Shown here: positions 1 through 10,421 of the stretch, one piece after another
How positions within the stretch are numbered: position 1 is the first letter of the stretch
Layout: the number at the start of each line of letters is the position of its first letter
Assembly (NCBI RefSeq): GCF_030247185.1
Contig: NC_080572.1
Coordinates: 103,135,698 to 103,199,697 of the forward strand
Direction of reading: 5' to 3'
DNA length: 64,000 nucleotides
Source of the DNA: Malaya genurostris
Taxonomy: Eukaryota; Arthropoda; Insecta; Diptera; Culicidae
Program-made: the position numbers and the translations under genes
Notes under the pieces: model-generated
Seen by the model: only the letters and a program-made list of their open reading frames with translations
What the model was told of the DNA's origin: nothing
Databases searched by the model: none

Positions 1-984
1 CAAAATAGGGAAAAATTGTTCTTGATTAAGCTTAAAACTGTACCAATTCTTACACCATATTTGTTGCTGACCATACGAGCCAACTTCCCCTATACCGGTC
101 CTCGCAATCCGGTTTCGAAAGTACCAGAAACAGTGGTTAGATACTGCAATACTCACTCACTTTTCTCCAAGATGGCTGAACTGGTTTTCACGAACTTAGA
201 TTTAACTAAAAATGGTGAAAACCGGGTATAAATAAGCGATATAAATTAATTAATTTAAACTAAATAGACGTTTAAATGGTAAAGTAATATTTATGGTAAG
301 AGTTATACGAGAGAAGCATCATTACACAACTATAGGTTTATAAAAAACAGGTGTTTTGATATAACTCTAAATATCATAGCAAAATAATCGATTTTCAACG
401 AAAAGCGAAGTTAAGTATTTAAAGAAATGACTTTATTAACATTTACATCTTTGTTTTTTACCACAATTTAGAATTTCCCAGCAGACTCGAAAGTGGCGTC
501 ATTCTTTTGATATTTTCTTCAAAATTTAAATTAGTATATAACTTTTTATGTTTTAAATGTGTTACTAAAGCACAACTTTTAATATGTGGAGATATTTTTT
601 TGTTAATCAGAATTTTCGTTCCGGCTTCTTTGCGTTAGATTTTGATGGTCGATTGTACATGTTCAGTAAAAAAAGAGATTATATTATTTCATTACTCAAT
701 CTTGTTTTTTCTTATTCTTTTGAGAGAGTTACTATTTTTGTTATCCAGGAAATAAAGTCGCTGTTGTAGGGTTCGATGTGATCTGAATCAGGTGTAGCTT
801 GTAGCTTGATTGCAGATGATGGTTTTGTGGTTGAGTTTTTTTTGTGTTGCTACACAGAAAAAATTATGAATTTTACAGGTAACATAATTCTACCAACGAT
901 ACAATTCATAACTAATTTGCATTCGGCTACCAAGTGCCGCTGTATAGATTTATATGTTTCAATTATTCAATAAGCAGATATGTG
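1..984. other. AT-rich intergenic DNA with a repeat relic
   Basis: No gene is recognised. At about 150-215 the sequence reads, on the minus strand, as a fragment of the interspersed repeat that recurs at 33.2, 53.4 and 61.1 kb (its core is AAGTTTGTGAAAATCGGTT followed by CAGCCATCT). The remaining bases are AT-rich with only short open frames that have no recognisable motif. Confidence 0.5.
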
Positions 985-1060
985 TTTCTGTGGCTCAGTC
1001 GATTGACGGTGTGCTTTGTGATTCAATGTTTCTCGGTTCAAGTCGCGCTGTTGCTATCGA
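985..1060 (+). repeat. tRNA-like SINE head (probable)
   Basis: A box A-like stretch (TGGCTCAGTCGATTGA, about 989-1005) is followed about 32 bases later by a box B-like stretch (GGTTCAAGTC, about 1036-1045), the layout of an internal RNA polymerase III promoter. It does not fold cleanly into a functional tRNA and is followed by non-tRNA sequence, so I read it as the head of a tRNA-derived SINE rather than a tRNA gene. Its 3' end is not defined and I saw no second copy in the window. Confidence 0.4.
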
Positions 1061-1925
1061 TCTTTTGTAATTTTCAAATCACACAATTTCACAATCCCTC
1101 AGAGGGGAGTGCGTCTTGTCCAGTTTCTCACAGGGTTTATCATAATGAAAGGATGTATGACAACACTGACATGTGAATAGCTGATTGTGCTAGGTTACCA
1201 GCGATATAACTGGGTAGCTTGTGTGTTGACCAACAATCACACAAGAAGGTATAGACATCTCTGGGCGCATATGTAAAAACGTACGCCATTCAGGACACCG
1301 GTTGAAAGTTTTTTCGATAGAGATTCAGTTGTTTTCAATTCCTAGTAAAATTAAATGTTTACTTCTTTAATCGTTTGGTTCAGTTGTATCCAATGCACTT
1401 ATATTAGATCGAGATGCATTTGCTATTTATACAAAGTTTCAAGTTCCTGTATCTATGCATTCCTGTGGGGGGACACCAAAAATTATTACCACAGATCATA
1501 AAATTTTGCAATGTATGTATGTTTATAAGGGAACGGTGAGGTTAGAGCAAATAAAAAGCAACCAAGTAAGCAAGTTTAGTTTCTCTTCCGAATGTTGTGA
1601 CACGATAACAAACATTTTCCTTACTTTTCCAATAATAACCAATATTCGAAAGTGGTAATGTGTGAACTGTGCTCACATTCTAGTAAATTGTAGTAACTTA
1701 GTGAGAAATATGAACGATTATGGAACGAACGATCTCCCGCGTAAAAAATGACCTTAGTGTATTTCAACAAGTCAAACATGATTCTGCACATACAAGAACA
1801 GTAATTCCATATCAGCAAAAAACCAAACGATTAAATCCCAGGTAAAATAAATTTATAATCTATCAATCAGCAGTTATTTCAAACGAAATATGCGATTGTT
1901 AAATCGTTGCAAATTAACAAACACA
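1061..1925. other. Unassigned intergenic DNA
   Basis: No gene or repeat is recognised. Part of the first ~150 bases may be the body of the SINE-like element just upstream. Short open frames on both strands lack recognisable domains. Confidence 0.4.
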
Positions 1926-2110
1926 TGAGCGATTCCAGAATTCTATAGCAGAAAAAGTGGCAAAATCAGGACCGATTTACTTTGATTCGATCCAATTTTT
2001 GTGTATTCAATTGTGACTGGTGACGAAACATGGTGTTTTGAAAATGAGCCTAAAACCAAGCGTTAACGTGCGAAGTGGAAGTCTTAACCCTTAATGGCAT
2101 GATTTTTCAA
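1926..2110 (+). pseudogene. mariner-type transposase relic
   Basis: About 60 codons resemble the first catalytic block of mariner transposases: around 2010-2070 the plus strand reads VTGDETW followed by ENEPKTKR, where mariner proteins carry the first catalytic Asp in a (V/T)xDE(T/K)W context followed by a PETK-like stretch. A stop follows the block directly and the reading shifts upstream of it. The other catalytic blocks are missing on this strand. It is an old, truncated relic; the assignment rests on this one motif. Confidence 0.45.
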
Positions 2111-2944
2111 AAACAGCCGGAAATTTTTTTTCGATAGTTTAAGTAGTCCATACTCGGGAAAATACTAAAAATATCCCCCGACAAAACTAATCCTCCAGGG
2201 GTGAAAAAACAGTCTGTCCCATATATGGTACGTTGCGCACTAAATAATCTGAAAATCACGAAAATCAAAAGTTTATTTTTTAAATTATTGGAATGGTAAT
2301 TTACAAAACAACAAAGAAAAATTTTTTCAGGTTATTTCATAAGTATAGCGTGCTAATGATTTTTTTAAAATAGCAGAAATCTGTGCAGCAGCTGTGTGCG
2401 AGATTCTCGTTCTTGTGTTAGGTAGATGCCGCTAACTTCTCTCCATATGAAGGGAGTTCTATGAAATTTGTTTTGTGAGTTGAGATTGCGTACTGAATAT
2501 GGAACATCATGCAAACGGTGAATGATATATATTACAACGCTTTGTAGAGTTTTTTGAAGTGTGTGTCACATATTTGAGACTCAATGCAATTAAGAGTTAA
2601 TGTTGGCTCTTTGTTCGATGCTCATTTTCCGACACTACAAATATGTACTGTCACATCTAGCAGGATATCTCAGCTCCATACGTTCAAATGTCATGAAAAT
2701 TTTATACGACAACACTCGAGGATACACAATTGACGGATAAAAATTTCAGACAGATGGCGACACTTGGAGCCGCGCTGTTTAAAAAGTCCTGGAACTTTTT
2801 AACTGTTCCTTGTGAATCTAGCAGTCAAAACAAAAGATGAATGATTCTTCAAAATGTTATTACTAGAAAATTTCACTATTCCTCTGCGACGGATGCATGT
2901 CCATGGATATGCAGTGAGATCAGATCGACCAATACTTAATACAT
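2111..2944. other. Unassigned AT-rich DNA
   Basis: No gene recognised. The stretch lies between two oppositely oriented mariner-like relics and may contain unreadable remains of the same elements. Confidence 0.4.
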
Positions 2945-3145
2945 TCAAACATCTAGAATCCAAAATTCAATAAATGAATGCCTAAAGATCAATTGTTGAG
3001 AATCAGGTGAACAATTACCGAAATAGTTTTTAAACGAAGCCACAACATTTGGTCGTGTGTTGTCGTGATGAAAAATGACGAACTTGTTCCTAATTCCTTC
3101 TAGTTGTCCGTACACTTTTGATTGCGTTTTTAATAATCGTAACAT
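2945..3145 (-). pseudogene. mariner-type transposase relic (second catalytic block)
   Basis: A 66-codon minus-strand frame contains VIFHHDNTRPNVV, closely matching the second catalytic block of mariner transposases (HxDNARPH, with the Asp). The reading then degenerates: the expected HPPYSPDL block is replaced by unrelated residues. There is no transposase N-terminus and no terminal inverted repeat in sight. It lies opposite in strand to the relic at 1926-2110, so the two are probably separate insertions or the result of an inversion. Confidence 0.5.
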
Positions 3146-4590
3146 TAATTTTTTACATAACCAGTGTTAATACCGTGGCTTGTTTTTATACCGCTTCAGA
3201 ACAAAATTGAATACTACCGTTTGATATCTTTCGGCTTCAACTATGTATATTGAATTGAATTAGTGCGAGAAAAAAAAGTTTACCGTTTTTCAACCACGGT
3301 TGTTTTCCTAAGATTGTAAGTAGAACCTTAAAGCTTTGCGTAGCAAATTAACATCTTCCGTGTCATCCTGGGGACAACGGTAAGTGAAAGGAAGGAAGTA
3401 AAGGTGTGTAGTTCTCGTTTTTTTACCCGATCTGCGTTTGTAACGCAACGCGACAGGACCCGTTGAGGACAAAATTAAAGCTGCCATGCGCTTGTTTGTT
3501 TGGCAATAACATATGCTGCTTCCCGATCGATTTGTGGCAATACTTAGTATTCCATTCGAACTAACAAAGAAGCGGTAAGAGAGAGGCACACGCACACCGG
3601 CCGGCTCCGCCTGCATCCTTACGCCAGTTGGTTTCTCTTTGAACAACAAATAACGTGTGTAAATTGGCAGAAAACTAAAGAGCCTGGTGCCACGTGCACG
3701 GTGTGCCGCTGTGTCGTCCTTGTTTTGATCTCGGGAGACAGACTGCGCTGTCAGACAGAGAGGAAATTAAGCACCCTTATGTTGCCAATTTGCGCTACTT
3801 GATACCGAAGGGGCGCGCTCCGTTTGTGTTTGGTTTGCACTCTGCTGGTCGGATGTCTAGCGGGGTTTGAGCGGCGATGAGATGAGCCCAAGGGGACTTC
3901 TAACGGGATCCGATGAAACCGAAACACATCCTATCTGATCTGTGATGTGTTGCTGGGGATGTTGAATGTAGAAAGTTTTTGCTGAATTGAGCTCTTTTCC
4001 ACTGCCAAGCTGATGTGTAGCGCTGTCGATGGCCAGGAATAAACAGGACGGTTCGTGAGTGGCTCGATTACATAAAAAGCAAGGCAAAGTTGTAATATAA
4101 GCTAACAGAGTCCAGCGGACACAGCTGGTTGAGGTAATCAAATTGTTATCATTTGATGATGCCTATTTCCACTGCTCGGGGTTGCCGTCAGTTTCGGTGC
4201 AGTCACATATACGGGATTTAGGATACGACCACCAATCAAATATCAATTAAAATTATATTTTGATGGACAAAAATTGTATCAAACGCATGAAGCAATCAAA
4301 CTATATAAGTATTTCAGACACAGGCAACATGATAAAAGAGGTATTCGGTGACTGGAAAATTTTGGTCGTCAAATGGTGAGATAACTAAGTCCTCACAAGT
4401 CCCTATCTCATGCCTCCCCGAGCGTCTATGATGACATTTGATCAATAGAACGGCGTCGACTGGGTGCTATCGCCTTCTGCGTTAGTAGCAGAATGAGAGG
4501 GTGCGAAATGGCTTGTAGGTTGAAGCCCATCCTAAAGTGCAGTGTTTATCATAGTATATTACAACATATAATTCTGTTGTTTATTACATC
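3146..4590. other. Unassigned region, GC-richer at 3.3-4.1 kb
   Basis: About 3300-4140 is clearly richer in G and C than its surroundings and contains no repeat I recognise. Open frames on the minus strand (for example 3308-3649 and 3857-4141) have no family motif. It could be host exon, UTR or regulatory DNA, but nothing in the sequence proves it. At 4342-4363 lies one copy of a 22-bp sequence that recurs at 6669-6690. Confidence 0.35.
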
Positions 4591-4592
4591 AT

Positions 4593-4594
<2 letters not shown>

Positions 4595-4667
<73 letters not shown>

Positions 4668-4669
4668 GA
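4595..4669. repeat. (TTA)n microsatellite
   Basis: Uninterrupted TTA/ATT trinucleotides apart from one TTG. Open frames across it encode only poly-isoleucine and are artefacts. Confidence 0.95.
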
Positions 4670-4744
4670 AGAGCGTAACTTACACTGCGACATTAACTGT
4701 TATATTGTATCATAGCATATAATTTCACATATTATCGGCTTACA

Positions 4745-4958
4745 CTATTTTATGTTATTATATACTATGTTGTATGGTATTATACTGCATTGCATTATAT
4801 CATATTATATGGTATTATATTATAATATATTATATTATATTGTATTCTATTATATTATGTTATATTGTATTGCATTATGTTGTATTATATTATATTATAT
4901 TATATTATATTATATTATATTATATTATATTATATTATATTATATTATATTATAGGGT
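4745..4958. repeat. (TATAT)n pentanucleotide-like tract
   Basis: Degenerate, becoming perfect toward the 3' end, iteration of TATAT/TTATA units. The long tyrosine/isoleucine/leucine frames across it are by-products of the repeat. Confidence 0.9.
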
Positions 4959-5099
4959 TTATTATGAGTAGTACTACGTACCTCTGCGCAAAATATAAAT
5001 TTGTTTTCCTTATAAGTTATCATTTTTAAAGTATATTTTAACTAAAGATCAAGGTCATCACAAGGTGAGCTTGGTCCTCACTGGTTCCTGTTGTGTTTT

Positions 5100-5434
5100 A
5101 TTCATTCTATTATTTATTATATAATTCATTGTACTATATTATGTTGTTTTTTTTATTATTTTCATTATTATATTTATTGTTAGTATTATTAATTTGTCAT
5201 CAATAATAATAACATATATTATTTTTATAGATGTGGATATTATTATTCTTATTAGAAGAGAAATATTCTACTTCCTGCAGTACTGCGAAGATAGAAGAGC
5301 ATAACTGACACTCTACAGTAACTGTTATTTTATATATTGATTTATAATATATTATATTGTATGACATTGTATTATATTATATTAAATTAAAATATATTTT
5401 ACTATATTATGTTATATTATATTATTTTGTAGTA

Positions 5435-5436
<2 letters not shown>
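5100..5436. repeat. AT-rich low-complexity DNA
   Basis: Mostly TAT, TTA and ATT runs with short non-repetitive pieces; no coding signal. Confidence 0.7.
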
Positions 5437-5795
<359 letters not shown>

Positions 5796-6300
5796 ATAAT
5801 CTTTATCATTATCAGCTACATTTTCATTTCCATACTAAACATTTCACTTTACACATATATTATTAAATTGTATCATATTATATTACGTCATATTTTGTGG
5901 TATTATATTATATTACATTGTACTATATTATACTATATTATGGTACAATGTTTGGTATTGTTTTATATAGTATTGTAATGCATTTTTTAATACACAATTA
6001 TAAGTGTATTATATTGCATTGTGATGTATTACATTTTTATATTTTATGCATAATAATATTTTATTATATTCAGTGTCGTATAGTGACCAAACTATATTAT
6101 AATATATTATGGTATATTTTACTATATTATGTCACATAACATTATGATACTATTATATTCATCATAAAATATTATAGTAGACTATAATACACTGTACCAT
6201 ACGATTTTGCACCGTTTTATACTATATTGTGTTTTATTGTATTATACTGCCGGAAATTATATTAAAGTGTATTATGTTACATTATATAATACTATGCTCA
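5796..6300. repeat. AT-rich degenerate TATAT-like tract
   Basis: Continuation of the low-complexity block, with degenerate TATTATA units. No gene. Together with 4595-5795 it makes a ~1.7-kb simple-repeat domain. Confidence 0.75.
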
Positions 6301-7171
6301 AGTACATTGTAAGGGAAGAGGGATGGGAGTGCATCAGGGTATCTTACAAGTGAATGACTGGATGAAGGAGTGAAATGTCAACCCGATTCACAGGGGAAAG
6401 CTGTGTGTTTTCCCCAGAAGGTCTGAAATGAGTAAGACGCACCCTTCTAACAAACAAACCATCAGGCAGGTTTAAGCTGGTACAGCGAATTCTTTTATTA
6501 TATGGCCGGATGTTATTGCTGGAAGGCGCCGGGTCCTCAAAGTCCATTTTGGCCTTCTTAACAGCAGTAATATGAAAGTTATCTGATAATCAAATTCGGA
6601 TCTACTGTAAGTCTACCTGCATCCACTGGTAATGCCTTGAACTGATGGTGGCTTCACACATACATACATATTCGGTGACTGGAAAATTTTAACCCGAAAA
6701 ATCTACTGGACTGTTTCGGATTAGAACAATGATGTAAGTTCGCATGTAGTATTCAATTCTTTTGAAAACATGTTATTCGGACTGGATGGTTTCAGGATCA
6801 GAGCCGGTGAAACATATTAAGCCCAGGTGGGTAATTATTCGTACCGGGGAGAGCGACCCACTATTTTCAAGTATTATTTAGTCGATTTTTAAATAATAAT
6901 TTGTTTCGATATAACTTTGCATGAGACGCGTAAATTCGAAGCTCGATATTTTGTTGTAAAACAAAATTGCGCATTTAAGGGTTTAATACAATATCAAACT
7001 TTAAAATTTCTGCCAATATTTGTTTGGAATATTAAGTCAGCAGTCTTTTTTAGGTTCCGTATAAACTAATTTGTGTTTGCAAATTTTCGAAATTATTTCT
7101 TTGAGAATTTTGGTTACCCTGATCGTTTAGTTGGTTGGGGTTAATGGTGAAAGATGTCTCGCATGAATCGA
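6301..7171. other. Unassigned intergenic DNA
   Basis: 6301-6560 is GC-richer and non-repetitive; the rest is AT-rich. No gene recognised. The second copy of a 22-bp direct repeat (core ATTCGGTGACTGGAAAATTT) lies at 6669-6690. Confidence 0.4.
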
Positions 7172-7374
7172 AAGCAATGTCTTGGCATTACATTCCTTTT
7201 GTGGAATTTGGCGTTTTTCTGTTTCAACAGACTTCGCCGATTCTTAGCGTACAGAATCATTTTATGGCTAGTACTACGATCCTACTGACACTATGAATCA
7301 TTCCACGTAGGGGCTCGAATATATGACAACTGGCTTATAACACCAGTGCCATATGCATTGAACCGCAAACCCGG
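7172..7374 (-). repeat. tRNA-derived SINE, family S1 (diverged copy)
   Basis: Matches, on the minus strand, the elements at 19555-19760 and 34843-35050. The tRNA-like head is at the right (GTTCAATGCATA motif at about 7352, here diverged; box B-like TCGAGCCCC at about 7312). The body ends with the shared stretch that reads CACAAAAGGAATGTAATGCC on the minus strand (about 7186-7205). It is the most diverged of the three copies, with several substitutions, and I could not define a duplication around it. Confidence 0.7.
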
Positions 7375-7564
7375 GCGAATCGAACGGTGCACAAAACAAA
7401 TCCAGCAGCTGATGTGCATAGCACATTGTTAAAAAAAAGGCCCAGGACCGACTGATATGACTTTTGTAATGTCAAACTATCATCGTCGTTCAGAAGACAA
7501 GTGTCAAATTTTCACGTCAGTCGCACCACAAACACTAATCTTACCGACATATATGACGTTACTT
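7375..7564. other. Unassigned spacer
   Basis: Spacer between a SINE and a mariner pseudogene. It may include the decayed 5' terminus of the mariner element, but no terminal repeat could be paired. Confidence 0.3.
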
Positions 7565-8440
7565 TTTGATTTACGAAAACTTTAAAATAACGAATTCCGT
7601 TTATTGATAAAAGGAAAAACCGTGCAAGTCCAGCAATGGTTTAAGAAGTATTACCCGCACTCATATTAAAAACAAAGATTTGTGGTAGCAGTCATCCGGA
7701 AAAATTGTGAGCAAGTTTTGATAATCGTTATGGATGAACACAAAATCAAAGTTCGGCTGAACTGGAAGTGCTTTTATGATCGTATGCGAAAATCTGGGCA
7801 TGAAAAAAATCTTTTCCAAATTGGTGCCTCGTTTGCTCTCAATCTATCAAAAACAACAACGCATCAACAATCCAGAGAGCTGGTCGGCACTGTTTAGTCG
7901 CAATAAAAAGGATTTCTTGCGTTGGTATGAAACAGTGGACGAAAAATGGATCTATCTTTTTACTTCGGAGTTGTTTCAAAATTTAGACGGGGAAAACGCA
8001 ACAGGTAGCTACAACAAGTGTGGCGTCAGTTTTTAGATGCTCAAGGTACAATTAACGTCGACTATCTTGAAAAGGAAGTACCAACAAAAATTTTTAGTTA
8101 TTGATGCGTTTGAAGTATGGAATCGTAAAAAACGGCCTTATATGGAGCAGAAAAAATCATCTTTAACCGAGACAATGCACCGTGCCACAAGTCAATGGAA
8201 ATAATGGCCAAATTGAACGTATCGGGCACCGATCTGTTTCTTCACCCACCATATTCTCAATAACCTAGCCCCCAGCGACTACTTGTGATTTGATGATCTG
8301 AGAGAGTCATCACCGCAACTGAAGCCTATTTTAAGGCCATGGACAAATCATTCTATAAACTTTTTGGAAGATGTGGAAGCAACCTTCTCTACAGCAGTAT
8401 CGAACCGCACGGAGTGCAAGTCGATTCGACACTAAATTTG
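7565..8440 (+). pseudogene. mariner transposase pseudogene (DD34D type)
   Basis: A DNA transposase relic readable in pieces across frames. The N-terminal helix-turn-helix region appears at about 7600-7670 (LIKGKTVQVQQWFKKYYP), a linker at 7690-7750 (VMDEHKIKVR), then KLVPRLLSIYQKQQR and NPESWSALFSRNKK at 7815-7910. The first catalytic Asp is in ETVDEKW (about 7930-7950) and the second in FNRDNAPCHKS (about 8163-8195). The third block, HPPYS followed by stops and PSD-like remnants at 8243-8290, is broken. Several frameshifts, internal losses and stops make it non-functional. Intact family members are roughly 345 residues. Terminal inverted repeats were not identified. Confidence 0.8.
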
Positions 8441-8649
8441 GTTTTCTGTGAGTAATTTTCTCAAATGCGAACGCACTCATTGAAGAGAAAAAATTATGTG
8501 GAAATCGTGAACTTATGTATACGAAACCGTCATATCAATTAGAGGACTAACAATGGCTTGAAAAACAGGGAGAGTTAGACATTGTTCGTGGTTGAGTTGT
8601 AGATGTTCAAAACCTAACCACTGTTCATATGGTTTTACTTCTATATTTT
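8441..8649. other. Unassigned spacer
   Basis: No feature recognised between the mariner relic and the foldback relic. Confidence 0.3.
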
Positions 8650-9315
8650 GAATTTGTACCTCGGTATGGAAAACAAAGACGCAATCCTACGTCAAAAGAT
8701 TTTGAGTGATTTCATTTATGTGAATATAAAAAAAGGAAAGGCGAGACTCGACAAGCTTGATTTTAGCAAGCAGAAATCTTTTACTAACTTAACTTTCGCA
8801 AGAGGAATTGATCTTAAGCATCACTGCAAATCACTCGAGTCTCTGGTATGCCGGAAAGTACCGATAAAGGTCTTTTACCACCCACTATTCGAACCGACAA
8901 AAGAATAGTTATCAGAAGTTGTTACTTTGTACTTGCGGCTGCATTCTCGTACACAATTAATTCTTCACTATCTCTAATAATGAAAAAGTAAAAATAGCAT
9001 GATGGGTTTCCATCATGTAGCGGTGAGTGCAGCGCTACTGAATATTGCTTACAACCTAGGCTAAACAGCCAGCACGCTGTGACTCTGGGGGCATAAACAA
9101 TAGTTCGAACAAACCTTTCATTCTGATGTTCCATACAGTGAAGAACTCTATGTGTATAAGAATGCTGGCGCAAGTAGAAATTGACTACTTCTGGTAACTT
9201 TTCTTTTACCGGTTCGTATAGTAAATGGTAAAAGACCTTCTTCGGTACTTTCCGGCATACCAGAGACTCGAGTGATTTGCATGAATGAGATGCTTGAACT
9301 CGACCCCTATATACA
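8650..9315. repeat. Diverged foldback relic of the 590-bp array family
   Basis: The left part (about 8700-8925) aligns, with many substitutions, to the plus-strand array unit: both contain GAGTCTCTG(A/G)TATG, then C-GAAAGTA, a short T-rich stretch and CCGAAC(C)G(G/A)CAAAAG. The right part (about 8990-9315) aligns to the reverse complement of the unit: GATGGG-TTCCATCA followed by GCG-TGAGTG-AGCGCT, and later TTTTACCGGTTCG, CATACCAGAGACTCG. The element is therefore an inverted repeat with arms around 8790-8960 and 9170-9310. It sits about 10.5 kb upstream of the array and is much older than the array units. Confidence 0.75.
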
Positions 9316-9392
9316 ATTTATGTGTTAAATACTTTGTGTCTTTGACTCGGCAGGCACTATTGTAAACTAAAGATACTCAAGTAGAGCCGATT

Positions 9393-9434
9393 TTACGTCT
9401 GCTTAGAGGTACTGATAAGTCAGACGAAACGTAA
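9393..9434 (-). repeat. Compact copy of short inverted-repeat MITE (family M1)
   Basis: Reads TTACGTCTGCTTAG at the left and GACGAAACGTAA at the right, the two ends of the 97-bp element seen at 17441-17537 and 48214-48310 in opposite orientation. The middle ~50 bases are missing. Confidence 0.55.
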
Positions 9435-9720
9435 AATAATCAATGACAACAGTCATGTGTGCTTAGCTAGGGTTGCTGAATATTAGCTTCAAGCGACCAG
9501 TATATCGTAAATTTATTTATGATCGGAACTTCAGCATTGTAGGCACGGTACTTTGGTAAAACTTAAGCGTCTCAAGTAGAGATAACTTTTATAATGTGTT
9601 GCTCAAAGCCGCTTGACTTCGATAATTCTCGTAAAAAACCGCATAACTTAGAGAATTCGCATAAAAATGATCGCAAAACCAAGGAAAATTTTTTGTTCGG
9701 ATGTCTAAAATTAACAAAAC
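9435..9720. other. Unassigned spacer with a weak direct repeat
   Basis: A ~45-bp stretch around 9539-9590 (AGGCAC, then TCTCAAGTAGAG) resembles 9351-9402, a degenerate direct duplication at about 188-bp spacing. No gene. Confidence 0.35.
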
Positions 9721-9734
9721 ATCATCGTGATCTG
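9721..9734 (+). repeat. Left target-site duplication of the I-clade LINE
   Basis: ATCATCGTGATCTG, repeated without mismatch at 15788-15801 immediately after the A-tail. Confidence 0.93.
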
Positions 9735-10421
9735 ATTCAGTAATAGCCGTTCAACCGAGAAGGTTGTGTATAGAAGCGTACAGTTTAATAACGCTGGTTA
9801 GTTTACACGCGTTAAATACGACAACGGTTGAACTACAGGTAGAGACCTGTTGGCAGCAGCCGTTAAAACGTAAAATCGTGCTGCATAAGAGAGCCCTAGT
9901 GCTGGGCCAAGCTGGTGAAGGAAACAACAAAGGGCGTTTCCCAAGCTCTACCCAGGCCACAATATACAGCCACAAGTGCTGAGCAGGAGAGTGCAAAGGC
10001 ACATTGAAGAAGAAGAGTGCAAAGGCACACAGAAGCAGGAGAGTGCAAAGGCACGCCGGTGCGAAGGCACTTCGGGGCAGAAGCATATCGGTGCGGAGCA
10101 CAAGGAAGAAGGAGACAAGACAACTCGGTATTTCCACAGCCATACAACACGCAGGTATACACCGGTGACCTGCGCTGGTTACAGCTGGCGAAGACAAAAG
10201 TAAATCGGAAATCGAGTGGTGCTGGATGTCAGGTAGCAGTAGCATCACATCCAACAATCAGCAACCAACAAGAACATCTAGAGCAACGAGGATCTACACG
10301 GCAGTGCAACGGAGATAGACAACAATTTCAAGGTAGAAGTTTTTTCTTTTCCTTTTGATTGAGTACTGTGTAGTGTTGGTTTCATTTTTTATTTTAAAGT
10401 TTGATTAAAAATTTTAATGTA
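9735..10421 (+). promoter_or_regulatory. 5' UTR and internal promoter region of LINE A
   Basis: The element begins at ATTCAGTAATAGCC. Between about 9990 and 10075 the motif GAGTGCAAAGGCAC recurs imperfectly four times (the last as GGTGCGAAGGCAC), a short tandem array of the type that often carries regulatory sites in LINE 5' UTRs. An open minus-strand frame across 9751-10257 is antisense to this region and looks incidental. Confidence 0.65.

Noticed and set aside
985..1060. Functional tRNA gene
   Set aside because: Box A and B are present but acceptor and anticodon stems do not form convincingly; more likely a SINE head. The same reasoning applies to 60365-60520 and the S1 SINEs.
3308..3649. 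113-codon minus-strand frame in a GC-richer island
   Set aside because: No recognisable domain, no splice or promoter support; GC-rich DNA lengthens chance frames.
9751..10257. 168-codon minus-strand frame
   Set aside because: Antisense to the iterated 5' UTR of LINE A; no domain and the repetition explains its openness.
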